This document shows positions 33,713 to 44,620 of a DNA stretch of 64,000 nucleotides, piece by piece (position 1 is the first letter of the stretch; every line of letters starts with the position of its first letter). The stretch is from Proteromonas lacertae. Taxonomy: Eukaryota > Sar > Bigyra > Opalinata > Proteromonadidae. The DNA lies in NCBI GenBank assembly GCA_002245135.1, contig NGBS01001164.1, forward strand, positions 62,001 through 126,000, written 5' to 3'. The position numbers were made by a program, and so were the translations under genes. The notes below the pieces were generated by a model. That model did not search any database. It was not told where the DNA came from and was given only the letters and a program-made list of their open reading frames with translations.

Positions 33713-34002
33713 TTCAAATTGTGTAATTTAATGAATTCTAAATAGTTATTTATATAATACAACATTCAAGCAGCACATTTATAAATACTAAATATGATAT
33801 AACAATCATAACAAAAATTTAAGATTATAGTTATAAAGACAAATAAATCACTTCTTCTTCAATAATGCTGATAAAATAATGTAATAATAACACTTAAATA
33901 GTTTTAAATGATTAATTAAGTGATGACGTGTCTCATTCCAGCTCAACATAAGTTTCATACTAAATTAATTTGATTGATAAAATCGATTTAAAAAAAAACA
34001 AC

Positions 34003-35145
34003 ATGCTACATGGTACTTTTATAAAAATCATTTCAGTTGATCTGTTACACATTTCACTCTACGAAATTTTTAGTTCACTTTTCATTATTTTTATTAATCA
34101 TTATCCTAAAAAAAATCAAATGTCATTTATGTGGATTATTGGAGTTTCTATTGCCATATTTGATACATTTCTTGGTACTATAGGCAAACAATGGATGAAG
34201 CTTAGTCACACTCAGTTCAGTAAAGGGTTGGTTTATAAGTCAAGAATAACATTATTAGCAGCAGGTTGCTTTGTCATGGTTTTAAATCCACTACTGTCTC
34301 TAGTCTCTTACTATTTCGCATCTCCAGTATATTTTCCCTTATATCGTTAATAGTCTATACTAGCACCATTCAGTGGCTGTACTATACTCTGGAATATGGC
34401 TCTCTGTCCATTTGTAGTAGGTGAACACATCACTTTACACGAATTTTTCGGTTGTCTGTTTATAGTTGCTGGAATAGCTATTGTCTGTGGATCAGCTGAC
34501 CATACAGAAGTAAAATATGATACAAAAATACTGATCGAACTATGTAGAAGAAGAAAATTTGATATATTTATATCAATCTTCGGTGTATTGATTCTAATAC
34601 TGCTTGCCATTATTTGTTTGCCAAAGAGATATAGAACTCGTAATGAAAGAGTAAAATATTTATGTTATGGTATTGCTAGCGGAGGTATTGGAGGTTGTCA
34701 ATTCATAATTAAGATATTTGTATGTATTATGAAAGAATGTATAAGTGATATAAAAGTATTGACCCATTTTTACACATATGCAATATTAGCAGCGACTGTT
34801 TTAGTGAGTGTCGGACAAATATATATTTTACACCGAGGATTGAGATATTTTACAGCAAAACAATTGCTACCATTATATCAAGGAACTTTTATTGTTGTAG
34901 GTTCTATCAGTGGCGTTTTGTTCTTTGAAGAATTTAAGAGAATGAAGACTTTTCAATGGGTTTTGTATCCTATTGGTTTAGTGTTTATAATATCTGGATT
35001 AGCTTACTTAACTGCATTATCCAAACATGACTCGTTAATCTTTACAGGAGAAGCAAAAGATGAAAAGAATAATGAAGTTAATTATCGTCATTTACCATTA
35101 AATAGTCATTTACCAGTAATTAATGAATCTATTATTGTAGCATAA
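34003..35145 (+). CDS. NIPA-like (DUF803) magnesium transporter family protein
   Basis: One intron (34327-34353) gives 371 aa with about nine membrane helices in the drug/metabolite-transporter fold. IIGVSIAIFDTFLGTIGKQWMK, NPLLSLVSYYFASPSILAPF and EHITLHEFFGCLFIVAGIAIV match the NIPA pattern (helix 1, the A-P-x-S-L-V-A-P-like segment, and the helix 4 region). NIPA proteins move Mg2+ across plasma or endosomal membranes; substrate here is inferred. The N-terminal ~30 residues before MSFMWIIG are extra; MSFMWIIG at about 34129 could be the true start. The cytosolic tail is short. Confidence 0.7.
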
Positions 35146-35314
35146 ATAGGATTTCACTCCTTATTTAATTATTTACTACAATTTAATTCAAAATGTGTTT
35201 TTAAGATGTTACATATATTAAAATATATTTATATAACCTTTATATGATATTACATAGTATTTTACACGTGTAAATACTTTCATATTTATGTTAATAATGT
35301 CAAACTAAAAAGAA

Positions 35315-35321
35315 AGCTTGA
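35315..35321 (+). promoter_or_regulatory. AGCTTGA promoter motif upstream of LRR gene
   Basis: AGCTTGA lies 41 bp before the LRR ATG, matching the spacing in the phosphatase and methyltransferase genes. Confidence 0.5.
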
Positions 35322-35361
35322 GATTTTAAATTTCTTAATTCGTTGTTTTATTAGTTGGTAT

Positions 35362-36539
35362 ATGACTGATATTTTGGATGCAAATTTCTATGGTGATACT
35401 ATTTATGTTAAACAGCTTTTAACTATGGATGAAAGGGGTGATCTGCAATTAGACAGTAGAAAATGTAAATCTTTACTGAACTGTGTTGCATTTATCAATA
35501 AAATTGTGTGCAATAATTTGTCATGTTGTGATGCAAAAGCAGTAGGTGAAGTTTTATTACTTCTTTGCACCTATTGTATAGAGGTAATTCATTTCGAATT
35601 CAATGATAATATACTGCCAGATAAATTACCTAATGGAGATATAAATGAAGACGTTAAAGATTTTTTTCAATTGATAGAAGATAGATTAAGCAATAAAATC
35701 ATGCATTTAGATTTTTCAGGATCAACCTTATTTTCTGTAATAAATTTAAATGCCATTCTAAATAAACTTCCCCAACTCATTTCCCTCAATCTATCAAAGA
35801 CAAATATAGTACAATTACTGTCTTTAGTTACAATGAATATGCCCTTAACTAATAAAATACCAATTAATATACCAACTAATATTCAAGAATTAATTATTAG
35901 TGGTAGTTTATTATATTTTATATATATTTATTTAAATAGGTGTAAAACTACAAGATAATTATATGGAATGTTTTTTTCATAATTCTTTTAATTCACTAAT
36001 AAACTTAGATTTATCCAATAATATAATTTCAAAAAGTGTAGAAGTATTGACTAGATATAAATTTTATTCTTTACAAGGAATATCATTAGCAAGTATAATA
36101 TATTATTATATTCTTTCTTTTAGATAATTCTATTGATTCTGAATCAGGTATTTTAATAGGTAAATGGCTTAATACTTGTAAGTTATTGAGAGTTATCGAT
36201 TTATCAGGCAATAAACTATCTGATAAAGGTGTTAATGATGTTACATCAAATATTAAACAACTGAAACAGATACAGGAAATTTATTTTGCTAGTAATGGTA
36301 TTTCAGATGATGGTTTCATCAGTTTAATTACTAATTGTGGTAATTCAAAGAGTCTTGTACATATTAATGTGTCAGATAACAACATTTCTATGAAGATTGA
36401 ATTGAAGAAGAAGAATATTTTTAGGAAACTTAATATTAAAATACTGTCAATATATGGAAATCCTATTAATGATATGAATGATGCGTATGAAAAGTATTTC
36501 AAGAATTTATTGGAATTAGAAGAATTGAGAATAAAATAA
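35362..36539 (+). CDS. Leucine-rich-repeat protein (ribonuclease-inhibitor type)
   Basis: Two introns (35903-35939, with an atypical GTAGTT donor, and 36093-36123) give 369 aa. LRR units are spread along the protein: IMHLDFSGSTLFSVINLNAI, LPQLISLNLSKTNIVQL, LINLDLSNNIISKS, LLRVIDLSGNKLSDKGVNDV, IQEIYFASNGISDDGFISL, LVHINVSDNNISMK. The 27-29-residue period and S/N-N-x-I-S/L-D signature indicate RI-type repeats, a protein-binding horseshoe. No signal peptide, NB-ARC or kinase domain is seen, so it is probably a cytosolic scaffold. Function unknown. Confidence 0.7.
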
Positions 36540-36644
36540 TGTACATATATATATATCTTGTGTAAATATATATTTATGTTTAGTGTTTGAAAGAAAACAA
36601 ATATATTCATAATACATATACATAAAGAACAAAATAACTAATTT

Positions 36645-37188
36645 CTATATATTACTTTGCAGCCTTGCAGCATTCCTATATTCGTATTCTTTCATTTTAC
36701 TATTACCAAATATTTATTATATTTACATACATAACAGTCATATTTTCATCCAATTCTACTTGAACTTCCACATCTTTGACATCACGCATACCATAAGGAC
36801 ATACGTGCCCTTTCTTAGTCTGTCCACATTTACTGCATTTGTATGGTCCTCTATATCGATCTCTATAACATAAACTATTGAATAATACGACATTACAGAA
36901 GATTTACTGTTTTTGTGTTTTCTATTTAACAACATATAATTATAAAAAAATACAAATTAGGTACATCTTCATCTTCTACTTCATTTTCTGAAGAAGCTAA
37001 TGAATGTGGTCTTTTCTCTGAATTTCCTGTGTTTTCATCGGGTGCTGACTTTCGTCTTCTTTTAGTAGGCTAGAATTGATATAAAAGTAAATAAAAACCT
37101 GTGTTGGATTTATATCATTTTTATCGCTAGTATCCGATACATTTAAATCAGGAAGTAGATTTATATTACCCTCCAATGGTTCATTCAT
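36645..37188 (-). CDS. Small nuclear-type protein with a CxxCGxxxKGHxCP zinc knuckle
   Basis: Four introns (37070-37098 with GTTT donor, 36922-36953, 36863-36888, 36700-36730) give 141 aa. The acidic N-terminus is followed by a basic patch (QPTKRRRKSAPDEN) that looks like a nuclear localisation signal. The only domain is RYRGPYKCSKCGQTKKGHVCP, a compact zinc knuckle seen in short stretches of assorted plant and protist nuclear proteins. The tail is a charged helix. Function unknown; Zn binding is inferred from the spaced Cys/His. GAAACGAATAG lies 36 bp above the start. Confidence 0.6.
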
Positions 37189-37223
37189 TAGTAAAATGAA
37201 AAAATAAGTGAAGTAATAGAGAT

Positions 37224-37229
37224 GAAACG
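37224..37229 (-). promoter_or_regulatory. GAAACG motif upstream of the zinc-knuckle gene
   Basis: GAAACGAATAG starts here in plus orientation, 36 bp above a minus-strand gene. The identical 11-mer sits 38 bp above ETF-alpha, also a minus-strand gene. Confidence 0.5.
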
Positions 37230-37350
37230 AATAGATTTTTTATTTCTTATTATGAATGATAAAACTCAGATAAAACAAAAACAAAAGTATTAAAGAAAAT
37301 ACCAAAATAATAAATATTTACTAAAAGTTGTGTAGTTATTAAAAATGTGT

Positions 37351-37851
37351 CTAATGTTGAATTAAACAGTTACTCTATGGAATAATATGTATATAAAGAA
37401 TATATACGAAACATATAATACGTTTTCTCCGTTTATCAGGTATATTGACTACTTTGAATAGTTTATCAATGATTGTTTCGCTAAGAATATTCCTTAGTTG
37501 ATATTCTAAAAAAACTGTTAATGCACAAAGTTCATCTATTTTAGTATTTTCTGCAAATATGTAAATTGATTGTTCGTTCTTCATATTTTCTGCAATTTTA
37601 TTACATATAGCATAATAAGTATTCACAGTGGTAATATTAAACTCTAAAGTTGCTACGTCAAATCTGTATCTTATAATATTTATTGTTTTATCTTCTAAAA
37701 CTTGTCCAATTGAATTAATATCGCTGCGAATATAGCATATATAACAAAGACTGTGATAATTATTCAATATAAAACTGTTTGATTTAGATGAATCTGTTTC
37801 GACTATAATATTATCAGTTATATAATATGCAGAAGGTGACTTAGTTGTCAT
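37351..37851 (-). CDS. Small protein, possibly a degenerate dual-specificity phosphatase fold
   Basis: One intron (37375-37407) gives 155 aa from MTTKSPSAYYITDNII to SNCLIQH. The order SAYYITDNIIVE, a middle with TINIIRYRFDV, TYYAICNKIAENMKNEQSIYIF and TVFLEYQLRN recalls the small DSP fold (S-x-I-x-D-x-(I/L)-Y-(V/L), then the strand before the P-loop, then the helix after it). The HCxxGxSRS loop is missing: the equivalent place reads AENTKIDELC. If related, it is a pseudophosphatase. An extension upstream to 37941 is open but lacks an ATG. Assignment is weak; the gene itself is reasonably supported by the intron and stop. Confidence 0.4.
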
Positions 37852-38134
37852 ATGACTTTTACAATAAATAAGACCATGAAAATATAGATATTGCGTTTGT
37901 ATTTTAATAAAAACTTGATGCACTAACTGGTGCACGCTCAAAATAAAGGCAAGTGACTAAAATATATTACTTTTTTATATTTCTATATGTGTAATTCGTT
38001 ATTCTACATAGAATGCCATAATAAAATCTCAATTTCATACACGATCTACCTAATTCATAATCACCGCTTCAAAAAAACAACAATAATAAAAACATAAAAA
38101 CTATAAAATTAAAGCTGAATATTAGTAATGTTGA

Positions 38135-40354
38135 TTATCCTCTTCCACTTGATGGATTCGAAGATGTTGGAGAGCTTGGCTTGGGTGTTAGATTTGCTGT
38201 CAGTGACTGTTGTGTACCTGATCTGATATAAGATTTTCCATTTCCATCATCATATCCTGCCATTGTGTTCTGCCATTTTGTAACAACTCCAGTAGCCATA
38301 CTTTCATTACGATAACTTGAACTAAACTCTTTATTACCATTGTTATTGTTATTATTAGCTAATTTCTGACCTGGCATATTTACTATAATAAAATTAACAA
38401 TAAATAACAATATATATATATATATATACATCTCAATTTACATCCACATCTTGGACAATATGTTAAATTCTTTGTTTCTGTAGCCTTCTCACTAGTAGCT
38501 CTCAATATTCTCAACAATTTAGGCCAGATGAATTCAAAACATATATAACAGCTCATTAATCCTAATATGGCACTTGTAAAGAATATAATGCTATCTGGTA
38601 ATGTGCTTAGAAGATGGACAATTAACAATATACAACATGCTACCATCATCATAAACTCAGCATGACCTAGTTCACGTGATTCATTGAATGCACTGTATGG
38701 AATTCCTTTGATTTTGTATGTATAATACACATCTAAAAACCATAACAAACCAAATAGAACAAAATAGAATATCTTTCCAAATAATGATAAATCAAGATAA
38801 TAGAAATATCTGGATTCATAATGTGGTGTTGTCCAAGTTGTATAATCACTACTTAATATTGGATGTCTATAAAATATTTGAAATAATCCTCGAGTTATTG
38901 AGTGCTTTGCAATAACAGAATGAATAATAATTACTATCATCATTATGAAGAAATAAACACAAGTGTAAAAACAGACAACTTCAGTTGGTAGTATAATACG
39001 ACGTAAATCTTGTGAGTTAAAGACGAAATGAATTCGAAGTGCTTTTGCTAATACACCACTAATTTAAATATATAAATAATAATATATATATATATATATA
39101 CATTAATATTAATGATACACCAATAAATAGAAATATAAAGAAAAAATAACCTAAAGTGTCACTACCATCTTTTATAGCTAATAAAAATGGTATTGAAATT
39201 GTACAAAATATTGTTCCAATTAATACCAACAGATCTAAAGCAGCACCACATCGTGTTAATACAGGATGCTTTCTGTGTTTCACTACTTTATACACTGTAT
39301 ATATCTCAATTAATAGTGGAATAAAGGTAAATACTCCAATCAATACATAACTGGATGTCTGTATTACTCTATAATCTTCCATTAGTATTGGCATTGGGAT
39401 TTCAGCTATTTATAGAATAATAATTATATATATACGTGCACAAAAGCCTAACTTAGTATTATCGTTTGGAACAACTACTAATCCAACATAATCATTAGTT
39501 AAACAAAAACCAGTTGAGCAATCAGCATCTTTTGTACATGATGTTGGTGTAACAGCTCTATTTTTATAATTAATAATATATATATACAATTGTCTTATTC
39601 TTATATCATCATTTAATCTATCATTATTATCATATCTCCATAAATGTTTATTATTATCCCACTTGTATAGATTATATGTATAACTGTTATCAATATTAAC
39701 AACAGTATCAACGTAAGGATAACTCTCAGTTAAGTCTTCTTTCTTATTATCTCTCCATAATATATATATTTCATTATTATTGTCATTCTCTTCAACAACT
39801 TTATTTATACATTCAATAATTGGATTTAAGATAATTATTATCTTACTAGAAACTGGTGTGTATGATAAAACTTGTTTAATATCATAACATGGTAAATAAA
39901 GTAATAAAATATCATATCTGAATGATTCAGGAAGGGAGGAAGGTGAGATGATTGAGTAAAATCGATCCGTGTATTTATCTGATAAAATCTGTGATAATTT
40001 TTGAGTTTCTTCTGTTTGGATGGAGTATAATATAATGTTCAACACAGTATTATTCTTTAGATAATCTTCAATCATTATAACAGTAGGATCTATTTCATGA
40101 TACTTGAATTTCTCTCCATTCTTTGTGTATTCTAAATTTCCTGATCTACAAAATGAAAAAGACGATTGGGATGTGGTTGATTGCTTTGATTGGAATGTTA
40201 TAAAATAATCCATAGAATTACACGATTTTATTTGATATCTATTATTGCTATTTTTTAGCATCGACGATTGAAGATGGTTTGAATATAAAACTGGCGTTGC
40301 ATGTGAATAATGTGTGAAAATTAGGACGATAAGTAACAGATAAAACCTTTTCAT
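38135..40354 (-). CDS. Seven-transmembrane receptor-like protein with Cys-containing ectodomain
   Basis: Three introns (39406-39435, 39059-39101, 38383-38429) give 699 aa. Signal peptide MKRFYLLLIVLIFTHYSHA, then a ~280-residue extracellular region ending in a Cys cluster (CTKDADCSTGFCLTNDY...GFCAPE). Seven hydrophobic helices span about residues 310-590. After TM3 comes SGVLAKALRIHFVFNSQDLRR, resembling the intracellular loop 2 region of class C-like and protist RGS-type 7TM receptors. The C-tail has CPRCGCKLR and a Ser/Pro-rich end; no RGS domain is present. It is likely a surface receptor signalling to G proteins; ligand unknown. Confidence 0.65.
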
Positions 40355-40416
40355 ACTGTATTATATAATAAATTGATTAATTTACGATTAAAAAACAATA
40401 TAACGACAAATAAAAA

Positions 40417-40423
40417 GGCTTGA
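40417..40423 (+). promoter_or_regulatory. GGCTTGA promoter motif upstream of the methyltransferase gene
   Basis: GGCTTGA lies 46 bp before the presumed ATG. Followed by TTTGGTTTG, as near the phosphatase gene (ACTTGGTTTG). Confidence 0.5.
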
Positions 40424-40462
40424 TTTGGTTTGTTCTTTGAAAATATAATTTTGTTTTTTTTG

Positions 40463-41198
40463 ATGGAACAAAAGGATTGAATTGGTATTATAAATAAATA
40501 TTAATATAGTTTAGGATTATGCACCATCATATCTTGGAACAAAAGAGCATTGGGAAGAAGTCTATAATACAGAATTGAAAAATTTTAAAGAATTTGGTGA
40601 TGAAGGCGATGTATGGTATGGAGAGCAAGTTACAAATATGATAAAAGATTGGTATTAATAGATTATAGTTATTTGAATAATTAGGATAGTAAATGAAGGA
40701 TACATATCACCAGAAGATGATGTACTTGACATTGGTTGTGGCAATGCAGTAATTTTGAATGGTTTAGCAGAAGAAGGCTTTTCAAATTTATGTGGAATGG
40801 ATTATGTAGAGAAAGCAGTAGAATTAGCAAAAGAAATATCCCAAACAAATGGACACAATATAAAGTTCTATCAAGATGATATACTAAATTTGAGAGAAAA
40901 AGAAAAGAAATATAAACTTGTAATTGATAAAGGAACACTCGATGCAATACTTTTAACACCAAATGTATCACGAACAGATCTTTTAGTGCCTTATCTAGAG
41001 TCTTTATCATTCTTAATAAAGACAAATGGATATTTCATCATCACTTCTTGTAATATGACTTTAGAGCAAATAAAGCAATGTTTTCCTAAAGAATATCATT
41101 TTATTGATACTATCAATTATCCTACATATTCCTTTGGAGGTTCACAAGGAAGTACAGCAAGTACAGCAATTTATAAATACCAACCCGAAAGTCAATAA
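40463..41198 (+). CDS. EEF1AKMT2: eEF1A lysine methyltransferase (METTL10/EFM4-like), apparent frameshift in exon 1
   Basis: SAM-dependent methyltransferase that modifies a lysine of elongation factor 1A. Exons 2-3 (introns 40485-40514, 40652-40684) encode DYAPSYLGTKEHWEEVYNTE, GDVWYGEQV, SAM motif DDVLDIGCGNAV, acidic DYVEKAVELAKE, KYKLVIDKGTLDAI and the C-terminal INYPTYSFGGSQGST, all typical of METTL10. The only upstream ATG (40463) is out of frame by one base: exon sum is 673. The frame compatible with exon 2 reads KRIELDYAPSY, so one extra base lies between the ATG and about 40476 (CAAAAGG). This is probably an assembly indel; a non-standard splice is the alternative. The rest is intact. 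Confidence 0.8.
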
Positions 41199-41252
41199 AC
41201 ATTTATAATAGCAATAAACAAATGTAAAATAAAAATATTTAGTATTATTTAC

Positions 41253-41962
41253 TTAATCTGATTCTGTTGGTGCATCTTCGTCAACTTTGACTTTTTCTTT
41301 TTTTGTATGATGTTTTTGTTTCTTCTCAGCTTTTGCATCTCCATCACTCATTGATTCTTTGTGTTTATGATGGTGTTTTTTCTTCTTCTCAGCTTTTGTT
41401 GGGGAAGATTCAACGGGTTTCGATTCAATTGTTACTTTTGGTATTACAGGTGCTGGTTCAACAGCTTTCTTGCTTTTGGATGGAGTTTTTGCTTTAGTAT
41501 CTGGTTTTCTTTCAGCATCTGGATGATCTTGATAAAACTTGTCTTTTGCAAGTTCTTTGAATTTTATATGTTGTGACTCTGGTAATGCTTGCCATTCTTT
41601 AGCAGCATCTTTAAATATTGTTTTATTATCTAGGTGTTTGTTCTGTTCTCTAAATGTCTTCAAAAAGAACTGATCTATTTGCAAATAAGAATATAGTATT
41701 GAATACATCCTGATAATGGTTGTGGTTCTCTGACTATTTTCTGTTTTTTTACTTTTATTTCACCAAATGGAACAGATGCTATAAACTTCTTTATTTTACC
41801 CATGTCTTTGCCAACCTGAGTAAAAGTTGATTCCCATCTGGTTAGTATTTCAACAATTTCTTGAGGGTTGAATTGTTCTCTAGTTCTTTTGACTTTTTTC
41901 GTTTCTTCTTCAGCTTCACTTGAACCGTCAACACTCATTTTCCTTGAAATATCTTTAGACAT
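41253..41962 (-). CDS. HMG-box protein
   Basis: One intron (41675-41706) gives 225 aa. After an N-terminal helix (NPQEIVEILTRWESTFTQVG) comes an HMG box, PQPLSGYQFFLKTFREQNKH followed by IFKDAAKEWQALPESQHIKF, with the aromatic and Lys/Leu pattern of the three-helix L-shaped fold. A Lys/His/Pro-rich tail (KKKKHHHKHKES, KKQKHHTKKEK) ends in an acidic DEDAPTESD. It is probably a nonspecific DNA-bending chromatin protein. The start could be MSKDISRK (used here) or MSVDGSSE eight codons in. It is 55 bp tail-to-tail from the methyltransferase gene. Confidence 0.75.
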
Positions 41963-41994
41963 CACAAAAAACAAACAATCAAAATTTGAAACTG

Positions 41995-42023
41995 TCAAGC
42001 CTAAATGCCATTATCGTCAAGCC
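41995..42023 (-). promoter_or_regulatory. Two GGCTTGA motifs upstream of the HMG-box gene
   Basis: TCAAGCC occurs at 41995-42001 and 42017-42023 (GGCTTGA on the coding strand), 33 and 55 bp above the start. Duplicated motif copies also occur between UBXN11 and the GT31-like gene and between Rab5 and CSN2. Confidence 0.55.
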
Positions 42024-42152
42024 TTGACTTTTTTTATTATACACTGTTTTCTCTTATTTGATTTGTAAGTGTGGTATTTTTGATTATAATTAAGTTATAT
42101 TAACAAACATATTTAACATGAAGGTAATAAAAATAAATAATATTACTATTAT

Positions 42153-43083
42153 TTAACAACATCCTGAATTTTTGTCTGTTTTTGGATTCTTTTCACCATC
42201 TACTAATATAGTGCCCTTAGTATCACTAAGAGCATGTTCTAATTCCTGGTTATTTAATTTAGAAACTTCCCATTTTCTTCCAGTTTTCTGTAACGCGTCT
42301 CTGTCTCTTTCTAATTTAATTTCCAATTGAGATATCTGTTTGGCATTCACATTACTACTTCTGTAGTGTTGAATTTTCTCTTCTAGCTGTCTAATCTCTT
42401 TTTCTAACTTACATGCTTCAGTAAAACTATCTTGTGTTATTCCATCAACAGTCTTAATTTTATCAGCAATACATCTGAATATTTCTTTGATATTTTCACC
42501 TGTTTTAGCTGATACTTCATAAAACTGTAATCCATTCGAATCACAATAAGATCTTGGTTCTGCTGATGCTACAGTACGTTGTTCTTCCAAATCCAATTTA
42601 TTTCCGCACAAAACAACAATTACACTTGATTTTGATTCTTTTTTCATCTCCTCAACCCATTGTTGCGCTCCATTATATGAATCCATACTTGTAATATCAT
42701 AAACAACTATTGCTGCTGCTGTACCTCGATAATACATTGGTGCTAAAGCTCGATATCTTTCTATTTCATAAATATAATGTGTTTATAATACCTTGCCCTG
42801 CTGTATCCCATATCTGGAATTTTACTGTCCTACTGTCAACTGTATATGAGTGTGTTATAAAGCCAGCTAATCAATTTTATTAACAGAATCATACCTCCTA
42901 CTGTTGGTGCAAGGTGCTCTTCAAACTTGTCTTTAACAAACCTATTAACTATTGTAGATTTGCCTACTCCTGAATCTCCTAACAGGACTAGCTTTATCTA
43001 AAATAAATTAGAAAATGTGTTTTGTTATAATATATAAATATATTTAATACTGTATCACTTGCTGCTTCCGGTGCAGAGCTCAT
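42153..43083 (-). CDS. Rab5-like small GTPase with extended coiled-coil C-terminal region
   Basis: Three introns (42998-43050, 42867-42894, 42761-42791) give 272 aa. The G domain is complete: P-loop [15 protein letters not shown], switch [16 protein letters not shown], switch [21 protein letters not shown], then [21 protein letters not shown] and SAKTGEN; switch and YRG regions are Rab5-like. It ends in CC, a geranylgeranylation site. Instead of a ~25-residue hypervariable tail, ~95 residues follow the G domain, rich in heptads ([32 protein letters not shown]). Rab5 controls early endosome fusion. The extra coiled coil may add an effector or oligomerisation surface. It is divergent from CSN2. 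Confidence 0.88.
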
Positions 43084-43186
43084 AAAAATCGAGAAATAGT
43101 AATATTTTTTGATCTTCAAGCTCGATTGTGTCAAGCTTTGATTTTTCTTTTTTACTTAATTAATCTCTATTCCAGTGTGAATAATA
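43084..43186. promoter_or_regulatory. Divergent promoter, Rab5-like / CSN2
   Basis: The 103-bp spacer holds TTCAAGC (43115-43121) and TCAAGCT (43131-43137), both reading as (A/G)GCTTGA on the minus strand. They are 32-55 bp above the Rab start and 50-72 bp above CSN2. Confidence 0.55.
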
Positions 43187-44620
43187 ATGTCAGACTCTGA
43201 TGAATATGAATATGAATACGAAGACGATGAAGAGGAAGACCAAGGTGCAATTAATATAGAGAACCAGTTTTATGAAGCTGAGAAATGTGAAGATCCTACC
43301 GAAGCAATTAAACAATTCCAAGCAGTAGTTGATCAGGAAAAAGATTTACCCCAAAAGAACTGGTATGTTTTTTTACAGCATAATCTACTAGGACGTTCCA
43401 ATGCTTCTATAATATGGTTCAACATTACTTTAAACTAGGAAAAATGAATGAAATGCAGCAAGCTTACAGTCAAATGTTGGATAATATTGATTCAGCAACA
43501 AGAAATGATTCTAACGCTTCTATATTTAAGTATTCAGCATTTAGCATAATATAAATGAAATAGAATTTTGAATATGATAAATTCAAAAGAGCAAATATAT
43601 ATTGACATGTTAAATGAATCAATAAAAGTATGTGAATCTCATGGACATGATAGAACCAAAGTTCAATTATTATTATTAAAAGCAAATAAATATTTCAATG
43701 ACAATGATCAAAAGCAAACACTTGAAACATGTAATATCATATCTGAGATATGTAAAAGTGATAAATCTTTAGATAATGTTTTAATTGAAGTTTATGCAAT
43801 TATGATGCAAGTATAAATAAATTTATTTATTTTATCATAGATTGCATATAAATGTAAGAATAACATAGAAATTGATCGATTATATAATTTAGCATTAGCA
43901 TCTAGTAACTCAAACAACAAAGCTATTGCAACTATAAGAGAAATAGGAGGATTATATCACATGGAAAAACAAGAATATTCTGTAGCTTATAGTGACTTCT
44001 TTGAAGCATTAAAGAGATATCAAGAAGCTGGTTTAGATACAGCTAGAAAATGTTTAATTTATTTACTGATGGCAAATATTTTAGATGAAAATTCAATTGA
44101 TCCATTTACATCAAGAGAAGCACAATTATATTCAAATGATAAAATGATTGTTCCAATGAAAGAATTAAGAGCAAATTATGAAGCTAATGATTTAATATCA
44201 TTTAGAAATACATTGAATAATTCTGCATTAGCAGATGATTCATTTGTACAGAAATATAGTGCTGTATTAATTGAACAAATGAGTAGAACTTGGATTGAAA
44301 AATCATGTCATATATTTAATGTTTTAAAGATTGAATATATCTGTGGTGTTATTAAGAAAACTCAACATGATACTGAATTGATTATTAGAGAATTAATTGT
44401 AAGTGAAAAGATTGATGCTTATATTAATCAACTTGAAAATGTATTGGTTATTAATCACAATGAAGATCAACAAGATGAAATTAGAATTAAGAATAAGAAA
44501 TATATTGAGTTTAAGAATTTCACTAACAAATATATATCTGCAATTAATTCTCTTAGTTCAAAATTATCTAATATTGAAAAGATAAAAGCTCATAGAATTG
44601 AAATTGATAAGAGATATTAA
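43187..44620 (+). CDS. CSN2: COP9 signalosome complex subunit 2
   Basis: CSN2 is a PCI-domain scaffold of the COP9 signalosome, which removes NEDD8 from cullin ubiquitin ligases. Three introns (43363-43391, 43530-43563, 43811-43840) give 446 aa, the family's usual length. The acidic start DEYEYEYEDDEEEDQG, the motif IENQFYEAEKCEDPTEAIKQ, TPR-like helices and YSDFFEALKRYQEAGLDTAR, LIYLLMANILDENSIDPFTS are close to the CSN2 consensus; the C-terminal PCI winged helix is present. Rpn6 is the alternative paralogue, but the acidic N-terminus and the DPF-(S/T)-S-(R/Q)-EA motif favour CSN2. Confidence 0.93.

Noticed and set aside
40463-40484. In-frame TGA after ATG of the methyltransferase as selenocysteine
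   Set aside because: Reading through still leaves the wrong phase for exon 2, and METTL10 proteins have no Sec at that place; a 1-nt indel explains it better.
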